Source: Leptospira mtsangambouensis (GTDB lineage: Bacteria > Spirochaetota > Leptospiria > Leptospirales > Leptospiraceae). From it: 64,000 bases of DNA. The notes beneath the pieces are model-generated. The model was not told the origin of the DNA, ran no database searches, and worked only from the letters and a program-made list of their open reading frames with translations. The DNA lies in the NCBI RefSeq assembly GCF_004770475.1, contig NZ_RQHK01000002.1:474001-538000 (forward strand), given 5' to 3'. This document shows, in pieces, positions 17,393 through 26,377 of the stretch; the stretch's first letter is position 1; every line of letters starts with the position of its first letter. Made by a program: the position numbers and the translations under genes.

Positions 17393-18454
17393 TTGTCTTT
17401 TAAAGAAAACACTGATATCGTTTTTGAGCATTACGAAAAAAAAATCTACGACCAAAAACAACTACTGGAAATCTCTCGTGCCCTGAATTCCACGTTAGAC
17501 TATAAATACTTAATTGATGCAATCCTTAACATCTGTTTGGCGCAGTTGCAAACTTTACATGCCGCAATGTACTTAGAGCCTGAAATTGACTTAGGACTTT
17601 TTAAGTTGGAGCCCCAATCCATCAAGGGATTTGAATTAAGTACCGAGGAACAAAACTACGAAGTAAAAATCGATAGCCCTCTCATTCATTATTTTGAAGA
17701 AAAACCCAAAGCCATTACCATGGACCAAATCCTACAAATGGATTCTTTGAAATCTATTCCTGATATTACATACCTTCGTAAGATGGGAGCAGAGATCCTT
17801 GTTCCACTCAATGCTAAGGGCAAAGTCAATGGACTTCTTGTTCTTGGGGACAAGATGACTTCCGAAGAGTTTTTGGAAGATGAAAAAGAATTTATGACCA
17901 CTCTTGCAAACCTTGCAGGGATTGCTGTGGATAACGCTCGGTTGTATGAACTGGCAACAGTTGATATGATGACAGGATTAAAAATCCATCACTACTTCCA
18001 GACCAAACTCAAAGAAGAAATGGAACGTTGTCGTAAAAAAGGAACTAAACTTTGTCTATTATTTACAGACGTAGACCATTTCAAAAGTTTTAATGATACT
18101 TACGGACACCAAGCAGGTGATGTGGTTCTCATTGAAGTCGCAAAACAACTGATCAATGCAGGCCAAAGGCACCATATCCCAGCTAGGTATGGTGGGGAAG
18201 AATTTTGTTTGGTAATGCCTGGAGCTTCAGAAGAAGAAGCTATGGCCAAGGGTGAAGAAATCCGTAAAGCTGTTGAATCCATGGTGGTCAAAAATCCAAA
18301 TGATGGGTCGGACCTAAAAGTGACTTTGTCTGTGGGGGTTTCTAGTTTCCGACCGACCGATCGAAACAATAAGGATTTGATCGAAAGGGCAGACAAAGCA
18401 CTCTACCAGGCAAAACATTCTGGTAGAAACCGCACAATTTGTTATAAAGATTAG
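17393..18454 (+). CDS. GAF-GGDEF diguanylate cyclase
   Basis: 353 residues. An N-terminal GAF-like sensor domain (about 25-185, with EILVPLNAKGKVNGLLVLGDK) is joined to a GGDEF domain. The active site is GGEEF at residues 267-271 in ARYGGEEFCLVMPG, with DVDHFKSFNDTYGHQAGD as the metal and substrate loop, so activity making c-di-GMP is expected. The residues in the place of the inhibitory RxxD site are Q and H, so product inhibition through that site is unlikely. Start codon TTG, after GGCGGTG. The 167 bases before it hold the tRNA promoter on the other strand. Confidence 0.92.
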   Translation: MSFKENTDIVFEHYEKKIYDQKQLLEISRALNSTLDYKYLIDAILNICLAQLQTLHAAMYLEPEIDLGLFKLEPQSIKGFELSTEEQNYEVKIDSPLIHYFEEKPKAITMDQILQMDSLKSIPDITYLRKMGAEILVPLNAKGKVNGLLVLGDKMTSEEFLEDEKEFMTTLANLAGIAVDNARLYELATVDMMTGLKIHHYFQTKLKEEMERCRKKGTKLCLLFTDVDHFKSFNDTYGHQAGDVVLIEVAKQLINAGQRHHIPARYGGEEFCLVMPGASEEEAMAKGEEIRKAVESMVVKNPNDGSDLKVTLSVGVSSFRPTDRNNKDLIERADKALYQAKHSGRNRTICYKD

Positions 18455-18476
18455 GAAATTTGCCGATGGGTAGAGT

Positions 18477-18704
18477 ATGGCAGAGCCGGCATACTTACTC
18501 AATGACCTTTCCCCATCGGTTCCTTCTGATGTCTATGAATCCATTCGCAATCGTGCTTTGGGTCTTTCTTCGTATGATTTCCAACCATACTCTTGTTTTA
18601 TTGAATACAAGACAAAGGATGAAAATACGGGGATTGAATACAGGGATTGTATCGTAGACTATACAAGATGTACAAACTCTCGTTGTATCAAAAAGTTAGT
18701 GTAG
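18477..18704 (+). CDS. Small hypothetical protein, 75 residues
   Basis: Starts with ATG 22 bases after the GGDEF gene. It has four cysteines (one near residue 44 and the cluster CIVDYTRCTNSRC) and no signal peptide or membrane segment. The residue composition looks like a real protein. Its last 37 bases overlap the start of the aspartic-protease-like gene in another frame. Family not recognised. Confidence 0.5.
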   Translation: MAEPAYLLNDLSPSVPSDVYESIRNRALGLSSYDFQPYSCFIEYKTKDENTGIEYRDCIVDYTRCTNSRCIKKLV

Positions 18705-19549
18705 TTCAATTTTTAATTTATTTTGGGGCCTGTCTCCCAGGTCCCATTCCTTCCCGCCAAACTCCAGTTTCATACCAGTTTCCTAAGTCCAAAACTTTAC
18801 CTCCTCATACCAGTATCAAAATCATCGATACAGGAACACACCTTCTTCTTTCGGGAATCAAATCGGACAAGGGTAATGACTCTTTTTTATGGGATACCGG
18901 ATCTGAATTGAGTTTTTATGAATCAGGCGGAACAGAAGAAAGTTCCACTTTCACCCTCGGTGGACAAAGTTTTACGCTAAAGAATATAAAAGGAATTTTA
19001 CCCAAGTCCATTCCGGGTCTTCTTGGAATCGATTTTTTTTCGGAGAATTGTATTTTCTGGTTTGGAGAAGAGTTGAAACGGTTTCCCAAGGATTCCCCAT
19101 TCTGTGAACATCCGGATGCTTATCTTTCTACTGATTTTAAATTTCTGAATACAAAAAAGAAAGGGAAGGATCTTTATCTAGAATTTGAATATCCAGAAGG
19201 ACGCAGATCCTTCGCAGAGATAGACACAGCAGCTTCCTTAAATCTTTTACCCGAAGGCCCGAATGACCTGTTTCTTGGAGAAAAGAAGGTATTTCTTGCA
19301 GGAAATAGAATCAAAACGGCAAACCATATGGAATCGGCATCTTCTTTCTATTTAGTGACTTTATCGGGGATTCGGGAAGAATACAAACAAGTCCAATATC
19401 TCAAAGGAATTTCACTTGAGAATTTCCATTTGCCAGGGGACAAGGATAGGGAAGAGGTTTGGGTGATCGGACTCGACATCCTCCGGACTCGTCCCTTGTT
19501 TTGGGACTTCTTTCGGGGGCGTGTAGGAATTGTTCATTCCAAAAACTAA
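18668..19549 (+). CDS. Lipoprotein with two retropepsin-like (aspartic protease-type) lobes
   Basis: 293 residues from the ATG at 18668; a TTG seven codons earlier is possible. The signal segment VVQFLIYFGAC gives a lipobox. Lobe 1 has FLWDTGSELSFY (catalytic-type D76-T-G-S) and ends GLLGIDFFSENCIFWF. Lobe 2 has FAEIDTAASLNLL (D186-T-A-A-S) and ends VIGLDILRTRPLFWDF. Each lobe thus shows the D-T-x-x then hydrophobic-G-x-D-hydrophobic pattern of retropepsins, as in a duplicated, pepsin-like single chain. The second DTG reads DTA, so activity is uncertain. Likely a membrane-anchored periplasmic protein; substrate unknown. Confidence 0.7.
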   Translation: MYKLSLYQKVSVVQFLIYFGACLPGPIPSRQTPVSYQFPKSKTLPPHTSIKIIDTGTHLLLSGIKSDKGNDSFLWDTGSELSFYESGGTEESSTFTLGGQSFTLKNIKGILPKSIPGLLGIDFFSENCIFWFGEELKRFPKDSPFCEHPDAYLSTDFKFLNTKKKGKDLYLEFEYPEGRRSFAEIDTAASLNLLPEGPNDLFLGEKKVFLAGNRIKTANHMESASSFYLVTLSGIREEYKQVQYLKGISLENFHLPGDKDREEVWVIGLDILRTRPLFWDFFRGRVGIVHSKN

Positions 19550-19550
19550 G

Positions 19551-20693
19551 GTGAAAGAAAAAGAAAAAATCATAGTAGCGATGAGTGGTGGGGTAGATAG
19601 CGCTGTGGCCGCAGGGCTTCTGATGGAAGCGGGTTACGACGTGATCGGGGTCAACCTACGCACTTGGGAATACGAAGCCCCTGCCTGTGATACCACTAAA
19701 AAATCCTGTTGTTCTCCGGAAGACATTCGTGATGCCCGCGATGTTGGTCTTTCTTTAAACATTCCGTTTTATGTAATCAAAATGGAAAAGGTGTTTGGGG
19801 AACGAGTCATCGACCGTTTTATTAATGATTATAAAGATGGAAGGACACCAAACCCTTGTGTAGAATGTAACACCTTTGTGAAGTTTGGCGCTCTTTTTGA
19901 ACAAGCCAAAACATTGGGAATCGAAAAAATTGCTACTGGTCATTATGCTCGTGTTATAGAAGTAGATGGACGTTATGCAATTCGAAATGCAGTGGACATG
20001 AAAAAAAATCAAGCGTACTATTTGTACGGTTTGTCCCAAGAAAATATTAAAAATACAGTTTTCCCACTTGGTGAAATGGACAAAGTCCAGGTTCGTGAAA
20101 TAGCAAAACGAATGGGCCTGCCTGTGGCCGAAAAACCGGAATCACAAGAAATTTGTTTTATTCCAGAAAATGATTATAGAACTTTTTTAAAGAAGAAGGG
20201 AATGGAATTTACTCCTGGTTTTTTTAAATTAGCATCTGGACAAATCATTGGCAAACACCAAGGAAAAGAAGGATTTACCATCGGTCAAAGAAAGGGTCTT
20301 GGGATCGCATGGAAAAACCCACTTTATGTTTTATCCATTGAAGATGATGGAACAGTTGTACTTGGGGAAGAAGAGGAAACTGTTTCCGAATCTTTTATTT
20401 TAGAAGAAATTACTTACCAAGCCTTATCTCCTATGGAAGTGGGTGAATCAAAAGAAATGAGAGTTCAAATCCGATACAGAAGTGCACCTGTTCACTGTAA
20501 GGTGACTGCTCTTGGTGATACCTGGAAAGTTGAATTTTTAGAAGATGTAAAAAGTGTAACTCCGGGCCAGTCGGCCACCTTTTATGAAGCCAACGGTGAT
20601 TACCTCCTTGCTGGAGGGATCATTCAAAAAGGTTCCATCACAAGAAAGGTAAAAACAAATTTTGTTTTAGAGGCAGAGAGCGTTACCATTTGA
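19551..20693 (+). CDS. mnmA: tRNA-specific 2-thiouridylase MnmA
   Basis: Inserts sulfur at C2 of U34 in Lys, Glu and Gln tRNAs, using ATP. The PP-loop AMSGGVDSAVAAGLL is near the N-terminus. The two redox cysteines sit in NPCVECN and SQEICFI, and TGHYAR and GFTIGQRKGLG are also typical. About 380 residues. The GTG at 19551, straight after the previous stop, is taken as start. A TTG at 19530 with TAGGAA before it is an alternative that adds seven residues. The stop overlaps the next gene's TTG in TTGA. Confidence 0.95.
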   Translation: MKEKEKIIVAMSGGVDSAVAAGLLMEAGYDVIGVNLRTWEYEAPACDTTKKSCCSPEDIRDARDVGLSLNIPFYVIKMEKVFGERVIDRFINDYKDGRTPNPCVECNTFVKFGALFEQAKTLGIEKIATGHYARVIEVDGRYAIRNAVDMKKNQAYYLYGLSQENIKNTVFPLGEMDKVQVREIAKRMGLPVAEKPESQEICFIPENDYRTFLKKKGMEFTPGFFKLASGQIIGKHQGKEGFTIGQRKGLGIAWKNPLYVLSIEDDGTVVLGEEEETVSESFILEEITYQALSPMEVGESKEMRVQIRYRSAPVHCKVTALGDTWKVEFLEDVKSVTPGQSATFYEANGDYLLAGGIIQKGSITRKVKTNFVLEAESVTI

Positions 20694-22942
20694 AATCGGT
20701 AGAAGGCAAAACTATACTCATTATCGGTGGGGGATTGTTACAGGTCCCCATCATCCAAACTGCAAAAACTATGCGACTCCATACAGTAGTTGCGGATATG
20801 AATCCCTCTTCGATTGGATTTCAAATTGCGGATGAAGCCATTGTCATGTCCACAAAGGACGTTGAAGGAATGGTTCGGGAATCTAAAAAATTTGCGCAAA
20901 ACTCCCAAATTCATGGGGTGATCACTGCTGGAACTGATGCGAGTATGACGGTTGCTGCAGTGGCTTCCGCATTACAACTTCCGGGTATCCGATTTGTAGA
21001 TGCAGAAGCAGCATCAAACAAAGTGAAAATGCGTCAAAGATTAAAAGAGTTTGGAATGCCAATTCCTCGTTTTGCAGCTGTTTGGTCTTTGCAAGATGCT
21101 AAAGATGCACTGGATTCACTGACATTTCCTCTTGTGATGAAACCGGCTGACAATATGGGAGCTCGCGGGGTCATCAAGGTAAATCACAAAGATGACCTTC
21201 CAACAGCATTTCGTCATGCCAAAAGGTTTTGTCCTACAGGTGAATTGATTTTAGAAGAATATATGGAAGGCCCTGAACTTTCTGTGGATGCATTGGCTTT
21301 CCAAGGCCAAATTCGAATGACAGGGATTGCCGACAGGATCATCGAACGGGAACCTTATTTTATTGAGGTAGGACATAACATGCCTTCTGCGATGTCCAAA
21401 GAAGTTTTGGATGAAGTGGAACGGGTGATGGCTGGTGGGATGCGAGCTCTGGGTATCCATCTTGGGGCAGGTAAGGGAGACATTAAGGTTACAAAAGAGG
21501 GAGTCAAAATTGGAGAAATCGCAGCAAGGCTTTCTGGTGGCTTTATGTCGGCGTTTACTTATCCTTTATCCACTGGGGTGAATTTAAACCGAGCTGCACT
21601 ATTGATTTCATTAGGTGAAACTCCTGATAATTTGGATCCTGTATTGTCAAGAGTGTCCATCGAACGTTCGTTACTTTCGAAACCTGGAAAACTAGTTTCG
21701 ATTGGTGGAGTAGAAGAAACTAAAAAAATCGACGGTGTGTCTGAGGTTTTTATCCAATCCAAACCTGGCGATATCATTAAAGAACCTACGAATAACATTG
21801 ATAAGTCGGGACATGTAATCATTGTAGCTGATAATTTGAAAGAAGCGAATCTTGTTTTTGAAAAGGTAAAACAAACAATTCGATTTGAAGTGGATGAACA
21901 ATTTTCGATTACCGAAAAAGAAATAGGTGACCAAGCAAGAATTCGTTTTGGAAAAGATATTTGTTGGGTTTGTAAACAATGTGACGGTAGCAATTGTGCC
22001 TCTGGGATTCCGGGTATGGGTGGAGTGGGCCGTATGGAAACCTTCCATGACAATAGCATTGCTCTTTCCGAATATTCGATAGTACCTGGTTACATTCGGG
22101 ATCATGTATTTCCTGAAATCCAAACTCAGTTTTTAGGTTATGATTTAAAAACACCGATTATGGCCGCTCCCATGACTGGGGTGGGAACCAACATGAACTT
22201 TGTGATGACAGACGCAGATTATGCCAATCTTGTGGTTCGTTCCTTTGTTCAAAATGGAAGTCTCGCTTGGCTTGGTGATGGTGCTTCTCCAGAAAAATAT
22301 AAAATCATGTTGGAAGCTTTAAAAAAGGCATCTGGAAAAGGAATTTTAATCTGTAAACCGAGAGAAGATGAATCCATGTTACTTGACCGGTTTTTAGAAG
22401 CTGAAGCGGACGGAGTGTTCGCTTTGGGAATGGACATTGATGCCGTAAATTTTAAAACAATGGTTCAAAAGAACTTATCAAGTATCACAAGGCCTTTGGA
22501 ACGTTTGATCAAACTAAAAGAAAAAACAAAATTACCATTTATCCTCAAAGGCATTATGAACCCGGAAGATGCGAAACTAGCATTGGAAGGTGGATTTTCC
22601 GCCATCGTGGTTTCGAATCATGGAGGAAGGGTTTTGGATGGAATGCCTGGAACAGCAAGGGTTCTACCTAAAATTGCAGAAGCAGTTAAAGGAAAAATTC
22701 CTTTGTTAGTGGATGGAGGCATTCGATCGGGAATGGATGTTTTTAAAATGTTGGCTTTAGGGGCCGATGTTGTCCTTCTCGGAAGGCCTGTTGCCATTTC
22801 GCTTGTTGGTGGTGAGGAAGCTGGGATTCGTTTTCTTTTACAAAAATATTCGGAAGAACTAAAACAATCCATGAGTGTTACCGGAGCCAAAACTTTGGTG
22901 GACATCAAGCGAACGATGTTGCTTCATAAACTTCACGGTTGA
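20690..22942 (+). CDS. Fusion of an ATP-grasp ligase domain and an FMN-dependent hydroxy-acid oxidoreductase domain
   Basis: 750 residues in one frame. The N-terminal 400 or so are ATP-grasp: pre-ATP domain with IIGGGLLQVPIIQTAK, then PLVMKPADNMGARGV, LILEEYMEGPELSVD and GAGKGDIKV...IGEIAARLSGG, close to CarB/PurK-like ligases. A cysteine motif follows (C425, C428, C431, C436). The C-terminal half is an FMN_dh barrel with MAAPMTGVG, SNHGGRVLDGMPGT (H644 catalytic-type), LLVDGGIRSGMDVFKMLALGA and LLGRP. Stand-alone clostridial-type FMN proteins carry a similar Cys segment before PGMGG. Substrate unknown. TTG start in TTGA overlap with mnmA. Both domains look intact. Confidence 0.85.
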   Translation: MKSVEGKTILIIGGGLLQVPIIQTAKTMRLHTVVADMNPSSIGFQIADEAIVMSTKDVEGMVRESKKFAQNSQIHGVITAGTDASMTVAAVASALQLPGIRFVDAEAASNKVKMRQRLKEFGMPIPRFAAVWSLQDAKDALDSLTFPLVMKPADNMGARGVIKVNHKDDLPTAFRHAKRFCPTGELILEEYMEGPELSVDALAFQGQIRMTGIADRIIEREPYFIEVGHNMPSAMSKEVLDEVERVMAGGMRALGIHLGAGKGDIKVTKEGVKIGEIAARLSGGFMSAFTYPLSTGVNLNRAALLISLGETPDNLDPVLSRVSIERSLLSKPGKLVSIGGVEETKKIDGVSEVFIQSKPGDIIKEPTNNIDKSGHVIIVADNLKEANLVFEKVKQTIRFEVDEQFSITEKEIGDQARIRFGKDICWVCKQCDGSNCASGIPGMGGVGRMETFHDNSIALSEYSIVPGYIRDHVFPEIQTQFLGYDLKTPIMAAPMTGVGTNMNFVMTDADYANLVVRSFVQNGSLAWLGDGASPEKYKIMLEALKKASGKGILICKPREDESMLLDRFLEAEADGVFALGMDIDAVNFKTMVQKNLSSITRPLERLIKLKEKTKLPFILKGIMNPEDAKLALEGGFSAIVVSNHGGRVLDGMPGTARVLPKIAEAVKGKIPLLVDGGIRSGMDVFKMLALGADVVLLGRPVAISLVGGEEAGIRFLLQKYSEELKQSMSVTGAKTLVDIKRTMLLHKLHG

Positions 22943-22944
22943 TT

Positions 22945-24171
22945 ATGGATAAGGAAATCAAAGATCCCGAAGGTATTTTAAAGGTAATTACCGCTTTATT
23001 CGGTAAACTTCCTGCATACATTATCAATTCAGATAAAGAATTTCCAGTAAAGATCATTGCCTTAAAAAATAAAGCTCTCATCATCAACACCAATCTAAAA
23101 TTTCCAAGTAGGGATCGTATCCTTACTGTTGTTCATAACGGTAGTAAGTTTTTGGCTCATTTTTTAGTTGCTGGTGGTGACGGAAATGGAATTGAGATCT
23201 TAACGCCTGTTAAAATACAAATTACTCCTGCTTCGAGACAGAGCTCAAGGGTTGATACAAGCCAAATCCAATCAGGGATGGTGGTTTCCAATATCATCAA
23301 CGTCAATGATGTGTCCAAAGCAATTGGATTTGATGATAAAAAAGTAGACGCAATCCTTCTTGCATACCGAGCCAAACTCACAAAAGCATTTCCTTTATCC
23401 TCTATCTTCTTTGCTGGTCGTATGGACAATCGACTGCGACTCATGCACCACTACGATAAGGATATTTTTATAATCGATCGTAAGGAGAAATCTACTGCTT
23501 CTGCGGACTTTTTTCCTTTTGATGAATACTTAAGAATTTTCGATAGTTCTAAAATTCCTGACACATATACTTCGGAAATTTGTGTCCCAATCAAATACAA
23601 AGGTTATGTACATCTTGGTTATGTACAAGTTTTATCAGAAAAACCACTCGACTTCGAAATTTATAAACAAATTCAAACATTTGCAAATGCAGTGAGTCGC
23701 GATATCATAAGCACGGGAGTTTTCCAAGAATCACGTGATGTTTGTCAGGTAATGGATTTAAGTATGGGTGGTATTAGTTTTATCCATGCACCATCCAGAT
23801 CTTTTTCTAGATCTGTCACTCTAAACGGAACCATACTTTTTGATTTAAATTTGGAAAGTGGAAAAAGAGTTACCATCCGCGGAATCATCAAAAACATCCG
23901 TAACCAAGAAACAAATTTTCGGGTTGGTTGCCAGTTCTACAACCTAACAGAAAAAGACGTAGAGGTTTTGGAAGCCTTTCTAAATGTAGGAAAGGACGAA
24001 ACTTCAGCAGTTGAAACACCAATGGAAGCACAAGAGTCCAATGCTGATCCTGGAGAAGATATCAAAGAGGATACAAGTTCAGTGATTGGCACTGTGGATG
24101 AACCGGATGATCCTTTTGGTGGTGCCATGGATTCTGAACTCACTTCCGAAGAACCAAGTCCAGAATCTTAA
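22945..24171 (+). CDS. DUF1577/PilZ-type protein
   Basis: 408 residues. An N-terminal domain of about 120 residues resembles the DUF1577 family described from Leptospira. A middle region has a GAF-like look (SEICVPIKYKGYVHLGYVQVL). The C-terminal PilZ-like domain runs about 260-350 with SRDVCQVMDLSMGGISF, which holds the D-x-S-x-x-G part of the c-di-GMP-binding motif, but the usual RxxxR is not clear. The last 60 residues are acidic and disordered. A TTG at 22939 overlapping the previous stop is an alternative start. It could respond to c-di-GMP made by the nearby GGDEF protein; this is inference. Confidence 0.7.
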   Translation: MDKEIKDPEGILKVITALFGKLPAYIINSDKEFPVKIIALKNKALIINTNLKFPSRDRILTVVHNGSKFLAHFLVAGGDGNGIEILTPVKIQITPASRQSSRVDTSQIQSGMVVSNIINVNDVSKAIGFDDKKVDAILLAYRAKLTKAFPLSSIFFAGRMDNRLRLMHHYDKDIFIIDRKEKSTASADFFPFDEYLRIFDSSKIPDTYTSEICVPIKYKGYVHLGYVQVLSEKPLDFEIYKQIQTFANAVSRDIISTGVFQESRDVCQVMDLSMGGISFIHAPSRSFSRSVTLNGTILFDLNLESGKRVTIRGIIKNIRNQETNFRVGCQFYNLTEKDVEVLEAFLNVGKDETSAVETPMEAQESNADPGEDIKEDTSSVIGTVDEPDDPFGGAMDSELTSEEPSPES

Positions 24172-24172
24172 A

Positions 24173-25129
24173 GTGTCTTCTTACCAATCATTGATCCGTT
24201 ATCCATATACGGGAAAAACGGTCCTTGTTTTTCTTACCACGAAATTCCCATACCATAGTCAGGATGAATGGCAATATTTATTGGATATGGGCCGCATCCA
24301 AGTCAAAGGAAATGTGGCAAGTGCAGAACTTGTGCTCCAGGAAGGGGACAGTGTTGTTTACGAACCCATCCCTGGTCGGATCCAGGAGCCAGAAGTAGAT
24401 ACTGGTTATACGGTTTTAAAAGAAACCGAAGAATTCCTTTTTATCGATAAACCGGGAAACCTACCCATGCACCCAGCGGGAAGATACCGTACAAGAACTC
24501 TATTGAACCTTCTGGAAGAAATCTATCCTCTAGTGATCCCTGTGCATAGGTTGGACCGTGAGACCTCAGGGATTGTGATTTTTGCCAAATCTGAAGAGAG
24601 TCGCACTTGGCTCCAAAAGAAATTTGAAAAGAGAGAAGTGAAAAAAGAATACCTGGCTGTGGTTCGGGGAAAATTTCCGAAACCAATGTATCTGGATGGT
24701 TTTCTTGGGAAAAATACAGATTCAGCAATCCGAAAAAAAATGAAGTTTTCTCTGGAAGAGTTTTCCGATTCAAAATTTGTTTCTACTGAATTGATTCCCT
24801 TGGAATTTTCTGATTCACAAAACGTAAGTTTGGTGCTTGTACGACCTGTAACAGGTAGAATCCATCAAATTCGAGTGAGTTTCCTTTACCTCGGTTATCC
24901 GATTCTTGGGGATAAATTGTATGGTCCACGAGAGACTATGTTTTTGGATTTTGTCCAATCGGGACTTTCTCCTTCTTTATTAGAAGAACTTGGTGCAGAA
25001 CGACAAATTTTGCATGCACATAGCATAAGTTATCTGGATGATAGAACAGGTGAAAAGATAAAAGTACGATCAAATCCTTTAAAAGAAATTCGAACCTTCT
25101 TCCCAAATTATGAAGACTATGTCCCATAG
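24173..25129 (+). CDS. RluA-family pseudouridine synthase
   Basis: 318 residues from a GTG two bases after the previous stop; the open frame further upstream only overlaps the previous gene. The N-terminal S4-like segment DEWQYLLDMGRIQVKG is followed by the catalytic HRLDRETSGIVIFAK with aspartate D128, then KKEYLAVVRG, and RPVTGRIHQIRVSF with LGYPILGDKLYG. These identify the RluA/RluC/RluD group. The target (23S rRNA or tRNA) cannot be assigned without an alignment. Confidence 0.9.
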   Translation: MSSYQSLIRYPYTGKTVLVFLTTKFPYHSQDEWQYLLDMGRIQVKGNVASAELVLQEGDSVVYEPIPGRIQEPEVDTGYTVLKETEEFLFIDKPGNLPMHPAGRYRTRTLLNLLEEIYPLVIPVHRLDRETSGIVIFAKSEESRTWLQKKFEKREVKKEYLAVVRGKFPKPMYLDGFLGKNTDSAIRKKMKFSLEEFSDSKFVSTELIPLEFSDSQNVSLVLVRPVTGRIHQIRVSFLYLGYPILGDKLYGPRETMFLDFVQSGLSPSLLEELGAERQILHAHSISYLDDRTGEKIKVRSNPLKEIRTFFPNYEDYVP

Positions 25130-25206
25130 CTTTCAATAAAAAATCCAATTTAAGATTCGCCTTTCCTCCGATCTTTCTATAAAGAGAGAGGAGGCTTTTG
25201 CAAAGG

Positions 25207-26364
25207 ATGGCAGGAGCAGGCAGACTATTAAAGGATTCCGATAAAATTGTATTTGGTGAGTTTTGGACAGCAAAACAACGCCAAGGACATCCAATTCATC
25301 ATACCGTAAGTTATAGAGCATCATTTAAGCCGGAACTTCCTTCTTTTTTTATGAAGGAATTCTTAAAAAAGAAAAATAGAGTCGTCTACGATCCGTTTGG
25401 TGGAAGGGGAACTACGGCCATTCAAGCTAATATTGAAGGCCATGTGGCAGTTCATAATGATATTCATCCGTTATCTATTTTTCTTGCGAGTGCGAGACAA
25501 TATGTTCCTAAACTAGAAGACTTGGAAAAAAAATTAAATTCTTTGGATTTGGATAAGGAAGTAGAAGATGAACCTTTTGATATAAACTTACTTCCTTTTT
25601 TTCATCCAAGAACATTAAAAGAAATTAAAAATCTCAAAAAATATATGGCAGAAGATTTGTCAGTAGAGATGAAGTTTATTTCACTGATTGCGTTATCTCG
25701 TTTGCATGGGCATAGCACTGGATTTTTTTCTGTATATACTTTTCCACAAGTGTCCATTCCACCGGAAGCACAGGCAAAAAACAATGTCAAACGTGGGCAA
25801 AGTCCTGAATACCGGCCAATCAAACCTCGGATTTATCAAAAAATGAAACGGGATTTGGCACTTCCCATTCCTCCGTTTTACCATGAATTTTCAAAAAACA
25901 ATTTGTACTCACTGAATTCAGCGAACTCGGTTCCCAACGTAGAATCAGAATCAGTCGATTTGATTGTGACTTCTCCGCCTTTTCTTGATAAGGTGGACTA
26001 TGAAGGTGACAACTGGCTACGTCACTGGTTTCTTGACATTCAAAAATCGAAAGATAGAAAACTAAGTATCTTCAGCAATCTTAGTGATTGGAATGCATTC
26101 ATTCGTTCGACTTTAAAGGAATCAGCAAGGGTTCTTAAAAAAGGTTCTTATATGGTAATGGAAGTAGGTGAAGTCAAAAAAGGAAATTCCATTCTATATT
26201 TGGATGAAGACGTAGTTCGGATGGCGGAAGGGACTGGTCTTGTCTGGAATAAAACATATGTCCATACCCAAAGTTTCACGAAACTATCCAATTGTTGGCA
26301 GGTTTCTAACAACGAAAAAGGAACAAATTCCAATCGCTGTGTGGTTTTACGAAAGGTTTTATAA
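25207..26364 (+). CDS. Orphan DNA methyltransferase, N4-cytosine type
   Basis: 385 residues. Motif I-like [14 protein letters not shown] starts at D62 and the catalytic TSPPF is at residues 255-259. The order (SAM motif first, catalytic motif later) differs from the common beta-class order. TSPP[YF] points to N4-cytosine rather than N6-adenine methylation. No restriction enzyme or specificity subunit is nearby, so it is a solitary enzyme. A strong AGGAGG lies before both a TTG at 25198 (spacing short) and the ATG at 25207 (spacing long); the start is uncertain by three codons. An orphan m4C enzyme acting at CTAG is reported from L. interrogans; this may be its relative. Confidence 0.8.
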   Translation: MAGAGRLLKDSDKIVFGEFWTAKQRQGHPIHHTVSYRASFKPELPSFFMKEFLKKKNRVVYDPFGGRGTTAIQANIEGHVAVHNDIHPLSIFLASARQYVPKLEDLEKKLNSLDLDKEVEDEPFDINLLPFFHPRTLKEIKNLKKYMAEDLSVEMKFISLIALSRLHGHSTGFFSVYTFPQVSIPPEAQAKNNVKRGQSPEYRPIKPRIYQKMKRDLALPIPPFYHEFSKNNLYSLNSANSVPNVESESVDLIVTSPPFLDKVDYEGDNWLRHWFLDIQKSKDRKLSIFSNLSDWNAFIRSTLKESARVLKKGSYMVMEVGEVKKGNSILYLDEDVVRMAEGTGLVWNKTYVHTQSFTKLSNCWQVSNNEKGTNSNRCVVLRKVL

Positions 26365-26377
26365 GTCTAATCATTGT

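Noticed and set aside
21559..22123. Two long antisense frames inside the ATP-grasp/FMN fusion
   Set aside because: They lie opposite well-conserved enzyme domains and lack start signals.
23775..23800. CAGATCT / AGATCTG inverted repeat as an operator
   Set aside because: It is inside the PilZ-type coding region and arises from a repeated Arg-Ser codon pair (RSFSRS).
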